DNA of 64,000 bases. Source: Pelecanus crispus. Taxonomy: Eukaryota > Chordata > Aves > Pelecaniformes > Pelecanidae. The stretch lies in the NCBI RefSeq assembly GCF_030463565.1, contig NC_134656.1, positions 1,803,001 through 1,867,000 on the forward strand, given 5' to 3'. Each line of letters starts with the position of its first letter. Position 1 is the first letter of the stretch. The notes beneath the pieces are model-generated. The model had not been told where the DNA came from. It saw only the letters and a list, made by a program, of their open reading frames with translations, and ran no database searches. Below, piece by piece: positions 56,201 to 64,000 of the stretch. A program made the position numbers and the translations under genes.

Positions 56201-58274
56201 TGTAACTGACGTTGTTTAGATTTTATCATCAGCCAATTAGAATAATTACATGCAAGCTTGTTGCAGCAGATAACCATAAAACATAATAAATCTAAAGACA
56301 TTTGTAGAGAGTTACCCGTTCAATGAAAACCACATTTAAACTTCAGTATGTAACCAAGTTAAACATCCTTTTTCAGCCCATAAAGACTCTTCAGACTTTC
56401 AATACTATTTATACTGCTTTTTTAATTTGAATTTGGCAACATAAGGGTATATAATCTCACACACCCTTCTCCTGACCGACTTGGATTCTGGTATGCGATG
56501 AAACACAGGCTAACTCACAGCACAGACTAAGTTCTTCAAGTCAGCTTGAGGGAATTAACACCACACTCCCTTAAAGTCCTTAGGAAAAAAACATCCAAGC
56601 CCCTACATCAGTAGCATTCCTGGATCAATTAATTGCCAGTGCTTAATGAATCAAATAGGACACTTATCTTGAGACAGAAAAATAACTACTGAAGAGTCAA
56701 AAGAAAAGTCGAGAGAACATTGTTCTCCCTGGCTACACACTTTAAAAGCAGCCACTCATCTCAGACTACAAGTATTCACACATCAAAACACATTTTAAGC
56801 CTTAGCAGTACCTCAAAAACACACATTATTCTTAAGAGTTACCAAACACCCATCTCACCATTACTAGCAACAAGCTATGGCGGTTCTCTTACACGTGAGG
56901 AAGCGACACCTGAGTATCAGGAAGTACCGAAGATAGTATCGTTAAGACCAAATTACACCTGCACGTGGTGTAATTACATCACCAATATACTGTGCAAGGA
57001 AAATTCTTCAACCTTGACATCAGTTTGCACACCTGCTAAAATAAATTCCAACCTTTTCTCTCATTAATTCCAACAATTATAATGGTGTTTTGGGGGTGCT
57101 TTAGGCCCCTCTATGTTCAAAAACAAAACTACCAACTCCTTTCACAGGAGAACCAGCCTGCGTTGCCGTGACACTGAGAACCAGTGCTTGGTTCTTTTGA
57201 ATCGTTGGCAACACAAGTTTCTACATTTTTCAGTTTCTGGCAAGCGAATGTATTTCAGAGATTGATAAAGATCACCCTGTAAACAGATCTAATGACCATT
57301 TTTAATTTCAACCACAGAAATGGGAAGAGTGGCTTACTTGGGTCTCGACTGCTGTACGGCCATCCTGAGGCAGGTAAGAAAGATGGCACTGGAGAACTTG
57401 CCCTGCTGTCATCCTCCACTTGCTGCGTAATATGCCGCACAGTTTCTTTATTTTTTCGGTTCTTCCTGCGCCCAGTGGGTTGCCAGCCATCCCCTACTCC
57501 TTGTTCTGAGAACGCATTCTGTATTGCACTATCCTTGGCAGAATGTAGTTCACTCCCTCCATAATGTGACGGTGAAACCTGCTCCTCTTTGATACGTAAA
57601 GACCCATAGCCCATGTCACTAGACCAAAGAGACTGGGATGAAATGTCTTCGTGGCTGTCTGTTTTTGGTTCTTGATCCTCTTTTCCGTAACTGCTCCCTC
57701 CTTCGTGGCAGCTGGCAATAGCTGAATCTCCAGAAGAGTTTGCCGGACTTGTTCGCCGAGCTAACCAGGGAGATATACTCCTGCCAGCCACGACTGCTGA
57801 AATCAAAGCATCTGTGCTACTGCTGGAAGGGGCTCCAAGTTCATAATCGACGAGGTCATCCGAGGCATCGGACTTTATGCTTATGTCGAGAGCTGCTTTT
57901 ATGAAATTGTGACAGGCTTGTACAATATCTGTCATCTGCAGATAGCTAGCGGCTGACATCACCTCAATGACGTTTCTGCTGGTCAGCGCTAGGTGTGCGG
58001 AATACATGAAGTCAATGATTGCTTTGAAGCCTTGCGCAGTTACAATGTCTAAATGGGTGACGGTGGCCTGGTCGGAGGTTTTCTGTACCTGACAGTACAG
58101 CGTTTTGAAGTAGCGACTACTCCCAAGCAGAACGTTTTTGTGAGCCTTAAATATCTTCCCCTCCACTATAATGCAAACATCGCAGAGGATGCCGTGCTGT
58201 CTCTGCTCGTTAAGCTCACGCAGAAGATGACGGTAGTGGGAAGCAATCTCCATATCTTCCTTTCGGTTATTCAT
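19828..58274 (-). CDS. ZBTB46: ZBTB46 canonical isoform, BTB zinc-finger repressor
   Basis: Coding exons on the minus strand: 57338-58274, 39862-40143, 25550-25725 and 19828-20214. They join at consensus sites in phases 1, 1 and 0 to give 593 residues (human 589). ZBTB46 is a nuclear repressor that marks classical dendritic cells and endothelium. Residues about 20-130 are the BTB domain ([20 protein letters not shown]), followed by a conserved disordered region with [19 protein letters not shown] and [17 protein letters not shown]. Two C2H2 fingers follow (C419/C422/H435/H439 and C447/C450/H463/H467), then a degenerate third ([10 protein letters not shown]) and an acidic tail ending DKDFTWIS. 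The start is ATG 58272-58274 ([10 protein letters not shown]), the family start, 33 bases into the exon. An alternative 3' end is described separately. Confidence 0.96.
20215..25549 (-). other. ZBTB46: ZBTB46 intron 4
   Basis: 5.3 kb with AT-rich sequence, homopolymer runs and one short CR1 fragment (21222-21300). No splice-supported exon or RNA gene was seen. Confidence 0.75.
21222..21300 (-). mobile_element. CR1 LINE 3' fragment
   Basis: AATAGTTCAGTTGGAAGGGA and the following CTAGTCCAACTGCCTGACTA match the complement of the avian CR1 3' UTR as I know it. The copy is short and diverged. Confidence 0.75.
25550..25725 (-). CDS. ZBTB46: ZBTB46 exon 4: two C2H2 fingers
   Basis: The acceptor is TGCTCTCTTACAG in phase 1; the donor is GTAAGA in phase 0. 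It encodes KFKCPYCSF...[13 protein letters not shown] and [16 protein letters not shown]. The TGERPY linker is classic. The last zinc ligand of finger 2 comes from exon 5. Confidence 0.97.
25726..31774 (-). other. ZBTB46: ZBTB46 intron 3, part between exon 4 and the alternative terminal exon
   Basis: AT-rich intron. It contains a MIR-like SINE at 31398-31605; otherwise no exon with matching splice sites was seen. Confidence 0.7.
31398..31605 (+). mobile_element. MIR-like SINE remnant
   Basis: It has a tRNA-like head (GACAGAGCACTAGACCAGAA) and the characteristic tail TATAAAGCACTTTGAGATCT followed by a degenerate A-rich end. This order is that of MIR/CORE-type SINEs in sauropsids. It is old and diverged. 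Confidence 0.75.
31775..31780 (-). terminator. Poly(A) signal behind alternative exon C
   Basis: TTTATT on the plus strand gives AATAAA on the minus strand, 72 nt after the TAG. The following minus-strand sequence ACAGGTGTAATACAATGGAG offers weak GU elements. It fits a short terminal exon. Confidence 0.65.
31853..32406 (-). CDS. Alternative ZBTB46 terminal exon C: four zinc fingers and stop
   Basis: The acceptor is TATTTCTATTTTAG in phase 1; 183 codons and a TAG at 31853-31855. It encodes four fingers: [20 protein letters not shown], then [10 protein letters not shown]...[16 protein letters not shown]...HLTSVH, and [10 protein letters not shown]...HVKACC. The last is C2HC. A linker HSNERTFVC joins fingers 3 and 4 in TGERP style; a 31-residue spacer separates 1 and 2. 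The tail [18 protein letters not shown] is acidic. The ordered zinc ligands over 180 codons make this a real protein-coding exon; the parent gene is inferred. Confidence 0.88.
31853..58274 (-). CDS. ZBTB46: ZBTB46 putative alternative isoform with a second zinc-finger terminus
   Basis: Predicted by joining exons 57338-58274 and 39862-40143 to three extra exons inside intron 3: 33762-33934 (A), 32494-32545 (B) and 31853-32406 (C). Phases match at every junction (1, 1, 0, 1), giving 665 residues plus TAG. The BTB domain and linker are kept, while the usual fingers are replaced. A (408-464) is Ser/Pro-rich, B (465-481) is short, and C (483-665) has four fingers: C510/C513/H526/H530, C562/C565/H578/H583, C591/C594/H607/H612 and C620/C623/H636/C640 or C641. 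An AATAAA lies 72 nt past the stop. The exons and sites are seen; their splicing to ZBTB46 is inferred. An independent gene nested in the intron is the alternative, but A has no start codon context or promoter that I can see. Confidence 0.72.
32494..32545 (-). CDS. Alternative ZBTB46 exon B: 52-nt micro-linker
   Basis: The acceptor is CTCTTCATTTGCAG and the donor is GTAAGC; phase 0 in, phase 1 out. It encodes [17 protein letters not shown] plus one base. Its smallness makes it the least certain of the three exons, but only with it do A and C share a frame. Confidence 0.66.
32546..33761 (-). other. Intron between alternative exons A and B
   Basis: 1.2 kb of AT-rich sequence with short A/T tracts (for example 33029-33045). 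No exon or repeat was recognised. The next intron, B to C (32407-32493), is only 87 nt. Confidence 0.65.
33762..33934 (-). CDS. Alternative ZBTB46 exon A: Ser/Pro-rich linker with SUMO motif
   Basis: The acceptor is TTTCCTGTGTTCCCCAG and the donor is GTAAGG; phase 1 in (like ZBTB46 exon 4), phase 0 out, 173 nt. It encodes [19 protein letters not shown], then [25 protein letters not shown] fits the SUMO consensus. No domain is recognised. Confidence 0.72.
33935..39861 (-). other. ZBTB46: ZBTB46 intron 3, part upstream of alternative exon A
   Basis: 5.9 kb of AT-rich intron. It holds a MIR-like tail at 34370-34475. A short match to GGCTGGAAGGACCTCCCGAG near 38219 may be an ancient CR1 scrap. 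No exon was seen. Confidence 0.7.
34370..34475 (-). mobile_element. MIR-like SINE 3' remnant
   Basis: On the minus strand TTGTAAAGCACTTTGAGATC is followed by AAGGACTGACGGTACTATAT, the 3' end pattern of MIR-like SINEs. The head is no longer clear. Confidence 0.65.
39862..40143 (-). CDS. ZBTB46: ZBTB46 exon 3: linker (symmetrical exon)
   Basis: The acceptor is TTTCGTCACGCAG and the donor is GTAAGT; phase 1 on both sides, 282 nt. It encodes [49 protein letters not shown] and [13 protein letters not shown], closely matching human. Skipping it would keep the frame. Confidence 0.96.
40300..40819 (+). mobile_element. CR1 LINE, 5'-truncated 3' end
   Basis: The stretch ATTGAGGCGCTGGAGCGTGT through GAGGAGGCTGAGGGGAGACC and AACAGGCTGCCCAGAGAGGT is the well-known end of CR1. 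It finishes in three ATTCTATG-type tail repeats (40797-40819). It lies about 160 bp upstream of ZBTB46 exon 3, antisense to the gene, and keeps fragments of the ORF2 3' end only. Confidence 0.95.
42265..42420 (-). mobile_element. MIR-like SINE remnant
   Basis: Plus-strand ATCTCCGTTTCACAGGCGGT, then GGTGACTTGCTCAAGGTGTC and GGAGCCAGGATCAGACGGTG, follow the complement of the MIR core (CCATTTTACAGATGAGGAAA, then TGACTTGCCCAAGGTCACAC). Diverged. Confidence 0.7.
46255..47035 (-). mobile_element. CR1 LINE fragment with reverse-transcriptase remnant
   Basis: The 3' end at 46255 begins GAATCATAGAATAAATCAGG on the plus strand. The complement of the CR1 3' region follows (GAGATACCACAACTTCTCTG, GTGCATGGGGTTACTCTGTC). 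Near 46980-47020 the minus strand reads [12 protein letters not shown], a decayed CR1 reverse-transcriptase motif. It has small deletions and no intact frame. Confidence 0.9.
57338..58274 (-). CDS. ZBTB46: ZBTB46 exon 2 (first coding exon): BTB domain
   Basis: The exon begins at 58307 after the acceptor CTTCCCCATACAG; the ATG is at 58274. The donor GTAAGC follows 57338, leaving phase 1. It encodes residues 1-312: the BTB domain, a Ser/Asp-rich linker and [11 protein letters not shown], which fits the phosphorylation-dependent SUMO motif. Confidence 0.96.
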
Positions 58275-58307
58275 TTGGAAATGTTTGTGTTTCCTCTTCC
58301 ACAAGTC

Positions 58308-61300
58308 CTGTATGGGGAAGGAAATGACAGTATTACAAAATCCAATACAAGCTCACAGGCGTGTTTTTCAAAGACCGAGACAAACCCCAAGCTGTACCAA
58401 ATTAAGTAACAGGTTCATCTTGAAAGAATGCCACAAAACACAACTACTGCCTAGAAAGCCTGCACATCCATTACACAATGCAGCTTATTTTTACCAGACT
58501 TCAAATAATTTACGTTAAAAGGAACTAGATTTGAAACTCAATCCTCCAGTGGCTCGTAACATCCCAGAGAAACAGTTCTTTAAATTACTACAGACTTGTT
58601 AGAAAACCTGTCTTAAGTTACTTGGGTAATACAGCTGTCCGTTTCCACTGTTTGGGTTCAGTGAAGTTTGGTTTTGAAAGAGGTACTGCACTTAAAACCA
58701 CGCTGATGGAGACAAACTATTGAAGAGCACTCTGTAACACAATTTCCTCAAGGGAACAAGCATTATGCATAGCACACTGAATAGCTGAAATCCTCAAACG
58801 GCAAGAGCCGATTGAAACCAGCTATTTCCCTTGCTATATTGCCGTTGAGGGGCTATAAATACTGTTTTCAAGTCAGAAGAGCAATAGGCAAATCCAAGAC
58901 CACAGATCACAAAATTTTAAGTCCCCACCCAAACTAAACTGGCAGTAGATCAGAACTATGAAATTAATGTTATTTGAAGCTTAACTACTTCTAAGCACAA
59001 GATTTTTAACTTTGCAATAAAACATATTATTTCCTTGGCTTTACATCTCCAAGTTTACCCCGCAACCACCCTAAGACATTGGGTAGAAAAATTCTAATAA
59101 TCACCATAACATTCATGTTTAGAAAGGATGCTTATGACCAAAATAACAAAGCATCTTTCGAGCTGAGAAGAATTCACAGGACTTTTGATCACCTTTCATT
59201 AAATTTGACAGTATTAACCCAAAAAAACCTAGTTAGTGCCAGCAGCATGGCAGAGACCCATATCTTGTGAGTGATGCTCCAAATTATCCTCCTCTTACGC
59301 CCCAAACCAGAAAACCAGGTCTCAAATGTGGCTACACTGACAGTAATCAGTGGCGCTAATATTTTCAGATTGAATTTTATCCCACCTACAAAGTACAATT
59401 ACGAGAAGAGTAATACATCAACACGGACGAGCGCATACATACATTTCTCGCAGCATTCAGCAACTCACTCCTACCACGCGGTTTAGTCTGTTGTCCATTC
59501 CGCACCATCAGAAAGGCCCCGCCCTTCGTCTCCCAAGGTGACTCTTCGCTGGTATCGGGCATATCAACACATTCTGTCTCTCAAGTGAGATGACTTGAAG
59601 TTCACAACGCTCAAGGCGTTAAGGATGGACGCTGGCAGCACCAGAACAGACCGATGAAGTACTCTCCGCGACGCCGTACCTCGGCAGTTACTACCTTTGC
59701 AACTCCATACTCGCCTTCGCTGCCATGGCTTTACAAATTCCTTGGCGTTAATTTCTGCCATTTTATCTAGCTTATACCGCTTATTTGGAAGTTACTATCA
59801 AGATTTATATCCTGTATAACAGCGGTTTAATGGTCCAACTAATTAAGAGCACCGAGCTGCCACACAACATCTACTCCTTTCTCTCAAAAACTTAAATCTG
59901 TTCCAATATAAGAAGTTCCAACTGTAAAATTGATACGTGGGTCCACATGCCAACATACAACTGTAAAATCGGTATCTACTGACAAGACCAATTCTGAATG
60001 TAATTATAGGCAGGCGCACACATCAGACACCTGGATTTAGGCTACTGGTGGTTGCCGATAAAACCAAAATCACTGTACTTCTGAGGTCTTAGGGTCTTGA
60101 AGCGTACACGGTTAAATATAAGCACTGTCAGTAAGGAGGCTGACGTGAGCTTGAAGCGACTTTCTAACATACATCGAGTTCAAACACAAATTCAGTCCCA
60201 TCTGTTCAAATCGGCTCACAGCAGCGGGCAGTCCTAGGACAGCCATGATTAAGAAAAGTTTCCTGACACATGCAAGCGGGTTTCCTGTGCTGTGGAATAC
60301 AGATCCGTAAGACCTCTGCCCCCTTCCCCTAGTCTGTGCTATTATTATCATCTACAGGAGCGAAATAACTACCGTTTAGCCAACACCATTGGCTAGAAAA
60401 CAACCTCTCAGCCCACAGAACATACGTGATGCAGGACCGTTCTTCTAGAGAGCCACCTGATGATTCAAAAGTTCAAGTTATGCAAGATTGCCTGCACAAG
60501 CTTCTCCAGTTCCACGAGAATGGAGCTGTCTCTTCGGCAGTGTCACAAATGCTAATTTGCAAGACCAGCTGGTCCCTGATCATTGAGAAACATTTGCTTC
60601 CCTCAAGAAAGGAAGGACCATCCTCCTGCAACACAAACAGGCTGAACTGGTGTTCATCTATTTCAAATCCATACAGCTTTTCTACAGGATTAAGCACAAA
60701 AAAAGCAGCTAATCTTTTTTTTTTATTTGAACTGAAAGAGGTCAATAATAGTGTAGCTCTACACTATCTGAACTACACTAGTATTTACCATGGAAATCTG
60801 CCCAGAGACCTCAAATCAAGTTCTTGTACAGAAGCCTTCTCCATCTCAAAGAATTGAAATAAAGAAAAATCAAACCAAGAATCAGAGTCAGGGAGTAAGT
60901 GTGGGGGTGGGGGGGGGGGTGGAACCAACAAACTGATTTTTCAGGTGTTTGGCCTGGAAAGGTTGTGATGGAACGAGCTGGCACAGCAGCTCTCTAACCC
61001 AGGCTCTGAAGGTGGCTGCCACCGCTTCCCAGCGTCTTCATGTTTGACAGAACCACCTCTTAAGGCAGAATGACAGTTCAGTTTTGTCTCTGTTCCAGAA
61101 ACCACTACTGCATCTACTTTTAGGAGTTAAGAGTCAGCTTAGTCCCCTCAGGAAATATGAATTGCCACATAGGATAAAGTGAGTTGTCCATCACCAATGC
61201 TGTCTTCAACAGCTGCCATATCCACATGATTCAGAGGAAGACACAAGAAAACCTCACAGCATACAATTATGAAGCAATCAGAAGGTTTCAGATATGGCAT

Positions 61301-61965
61301 TTCCTTTTGATGTTCCTTCAGAGGTATCAAAATCCATATTTCCAAGGCAGCATCTCCCTGGAACTGGGGCGCAGAAGTCTCCTGCCAGGGTAATTTTCTC
61401 TTCCTCAATTTAATACAGATTAGCATCTGGAGTATTTGTCAATGCGTTCACCTGCTTTTGTGAATTTATGCAACAACAGCTTTTCTTCTTCAATGTTTTT
61501 CACCTGGAAATTACCCAGATTCCTTGAGATTTTATTTCTTTACTATTTCATATGTTTATTCAGCTTAGTTGGGTCCCCCCTCACTGTTGATAACAGTCTA
61601 TTTTAGATACAACTTATCCTTTGTTGAAGCTGCCTATGCCAGAAACCCAGATTAAAATACGTCTCTTGCTTCCTTTAGTTTAGACTGGGCCAATTTGAGG
61701 TTCAGACATTGACTAACCTGATGCTTCTTATGGATGAAGCACTTGCTAGCCTCTTTATGAAAGAGCTTTTATCCGATTTTATCTCCTATCAAGGGATTTT
61801 TACTAAACACACACACAAAAAAAATCTATGCAAGATTTCTCACTGGCCTCCCTCCCACCCACCAAGCTCTTGACAGAAGACACCCTCCAGGCAAGCCACG
61901 GATGAACAGAAGCGTGTCATTACAGTAGGATCACACAGTCCTTCCATCTTACTTGCCCACTGTAT
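58308..61965 (-). other. ZBTB46: ZBTB46 intron 1, left part
   Basis: Sequence upstream of the exon 2 acceptor. Mammalian ZBTB46 has a non-coding first exon far upstream (recalled), so this is probably intron. It contains a G-rich run at about 60901-60922. No exon was recognised. Confidence 0.65.
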
Positions 61966-62932
61966 TGTGTTTGCATGGCAAGGTTTTGGTAGCGGGAGGG
62001 CTACAGGGGTGGCTTCTGTGGGAAGCTGCTAGAAGCTTCCCCTACGTCTGATAGGGTCAATGCCAGAGGAACGCCTCTGCAGACACCAAGGTCAGCGAAT
62101 AAGGAGGGGAGGAGGTGCTGCAGGCACCGGAGCAGAGATTCCCCTGCAGCCCGTGGTGAAGACCATGGTGAGGCAGCTGTACCCCTGCACCCATGGAGAC
62201 CCCCGGGGGAGCAGAGATCCACCTGCAGCCCATGGAGACCCACGGTGCAGCAGATACCCGCCCGCAGCCCGGGGAGACCCACGGGGGAGCAGGGGGATGT
62301 GCCCCAAGGAGGCTGTGACCCTGTGGGAAGCCCAGGCTGGAGCAGGCTCCTGGCAGGAGCTGTGGCCCCGTGGAGAGAGGAGCCCAGGCTGGAGCAGGTT
62401 TGCTGCCAGGAATTGGGACCCCGTGGGGGACCCACGCTGGAGCAGTTGGTGAAGAGCTGCAGCCCGTGGGAAGGACCCACGCTGGAGCAGTTCATGGAGG
62501 ACTGTCTGCCATGGGAGGGACCCACGCTGGAGCAGGGGAAGTGTGAGGAGCCCTCCCTGTGGAGGAAGGAGCGGCAGAGACAGCGTGTGATGAACTGACC
62601 GCAACCCCCATTCCCCGTCCCCCTGCGCCGCTGGTGGGGAGGAGGGAGAGAAATCGGGAGTGAAGTTGAGCCTGGGAAGAAGGCAGGGGGTGGGGGAAGG
62701 TGTTTTAAGATTTGGTTTTATTTTTCATTACCCTACTCAGTTTCAACTTGTAATAAATTAAACTGATTTTCCCCAAGTCGAGTCTGTTTTGCCCATGATG
62801 GTGAAGTGATCTCTCCCTGTCCTTATCTCGAGCTTTTTGTTGTATCTTCTCTCCCCTGCCCAGCTGAGAAGGGCAGCGATGGAGCGGCTTTGGTGGGCAC
62901 CTGGCATCCAGCCAGGGTCAACCCACCGCGCA
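61966..62932 (+). mobile_element. Solo LTR of an avian endogenous retrovirus, internally deleted
   Basis: It starts near TGTGTTTGCATGGCAAGGTT and ends near GCCAGGGTCAACCCACC. Inside are tandem blocks of about 35-50 bp with GGACCCACGCTGGAGCAG, and a U3/R-like poly(A) signal AATAAA at 62752-62757. This arrangement is familiar from a common avian retroviral LTR family. About 200 bp of the family sequence seems missing near 62055-62075. No internal viral genes flank it, and I could not identify a target-site duplication. Confidence 0.82.
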
Positions 62933-64000
62933 CACATTTCCAAGGACACTGGGGACAAGAGCAGAGGATGGGCAGGTACCTTTTGGACAAGAAAGCAAAA
63001 ATGCCTGACATTCTAAAATACAATGAATATAAGAAAACAAGTAAAAATAATGACAATGTGCATTCCTCTATGCAAAGGGAAGACAACTTGTCCTCGTTCC
63101 AAAGTACTTTCAGTATAAAGAGATAGAGAAATGGACGGGGAAGACATCCATCACAAAGAGCAGCATCCTTTCCACTGACAGGGAGGCACATTAAAAGCGC
63201 TTTCAAGTATGCAAGCAATGACGTGGCTACTCCCGTGTTCAGTCTGATCAATGAAATTTAACATCTTCCAAAACAGCAATTCTTATGGTAGACGTCTTGA
63301 TCTTCCTCTGTCTAAAGGTCTGCTACCTGATACACATCGTTCCACATTCAACATTTGTCACAGCATTGTACCTTTTAAATGAGAGGTCTTTGGGGGAGAA
63401 AATTAAATATGCCTCAAATTCAGAGGAATTAATTAGTTTTCTGTCTACCCATGTCAAACCAGAACATCCGTTTAATGTCAAGGATCACTAGGGAATTAAT
63501 CCAAGTTAAATTTAAGGCAATTTGCTAGTAGTTAAAAATTCAGGAAGCTTCAAAACCCTGTGCTCTTGTGTTCCAATTTCACATGCTGTTTTGTGGCTTG
63601 TTGTTGGGGTTTTTTCTCCATTTTCCTGGTAATTATTATTTATCTCCACTTAAAAGATGTTGAGGAAAGATTTCTCCAGAAAAGCAGTACTCTTCAAACT
63701 TCTAGTGGAAGCATGGTAAAGATGGAATAGACTGTGAAGATTTTGTAGAAACAGACCTTGAAGACCAACGATACATTTTTTGTTTTATCTCAGGTCTTTT
63801 AGTACATGGGAGGATTTTGAAATTGAGCACCTACTAAAATCCTGGGCCTGCGATGACAGCACATGGCCACAACACAGCTTTCCAAGAAGCCAATGAACCA
63901 TGAAAGCTCATCTGCAGATTTTCCACAAAATAAATTGTAGCAGATCAGGCTTTCTTCATAAGTCAATTAGCAGACAGTACAGTAATTCAAGTCTATTACT
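62933..64000 (-). other. ZBTB46: ZBTB46 intron 1, right part (to window edge)
   Basis: AT-rich sequence without recognised exon, repeat or RNA gene. Confidence 0.6.

Larger units (their letters stand above)
40144..57337 (-). other. ZBTB46: ZBTB46 intron 2 (17.2 kb)
   Basis: AT-rich intron with two CR1 copies (40300-40819 and 46255-47035) and a MIR-like remnant (42265-42420). A GGAGGAAGAGGAGGAGGAGG purine patch lies at about 49794-49813. I found no exon or RNA gene in the remainder. Confidence 0.7.

Noticed and set aside
62001-62604. Frames with repeated GPSHG or LQRGS motifs near 62.3 kb
   Set aside because: They translate the repeated blocks of the solo LTR, not a host gene or viral protein.

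Overview
This window is avian nuclear DNA, probably from a GC-rich microchromosome. The evidence is vertebrate intron/exon structure with GT-AG splice sites, CR1 LINE copies ending in the ATTCTATG tail, an avian-type retroviral LTR, MIR-like SINE remnants, and the gene order LIME1 - SLC2A4RG - ZBTB46. That order matches the conserved block on human 20q13.33 (recalled, not searched).

Layout. (1) 49-1673, plus strand: the last four coding exons of LIME1, a palmitoylated transmembrane adaptor of the LIME/PAG type; its start and membrane segment lie left of the window. (2) About 1.7-7.9 kb: GC-rich spacer with three unrelated tandem arrays: a 17+10-bp array, a 9-bp ATGCACCCC array and a G-rich ~20-bp array. 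(3) 8291-13121, plus strand: SLC2A4RG (HDBP1/GEF), eight coding exons, with a CpG-island promoter, a ~140-bp GATCC array filling most of intron 1 and a GATG array filling intron 4. The exons join cleanly except at exon 3/4, where the window carries one base too many. (4) About 15.0-58.3 kb, minus strand: ZBTB46, a BTB zinc-finger repressor, with four coding exons, a ~4.8-kb 3' UTR and an intron 1 that runs off the right edge. SLC2A4RG and ZBTB46 converge tail to tail, with poly(A) signals about 0.4 kb apart. GC content drops sharply there.

The main discovery candidate lies inside ZBTB46 intron 3. Three further minus-strand exons (33762-33934, 32494-32545, 31853-32406) have consensus splice sites and reading-frame phases that join exactly to ZBTB46 exon 3 or exon 2. 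They end in a stop codon, with an AATAAA signal 72 nt beyond it. They encode a disordered linker and four C2H2/C2HC zinc fingers unlike the usual ZBTB46 fingers. One BTB gene would then make two transcription factors with different DNA-binding ends, the arrangement known from insect lola and broad. I do not recall such an isoform for mammalian ZBTB46; no database was searched.

The rest of the right-hand 44 kb is intron with scattered old repeats. I saw no tRNA, rRNA or CRISPR.
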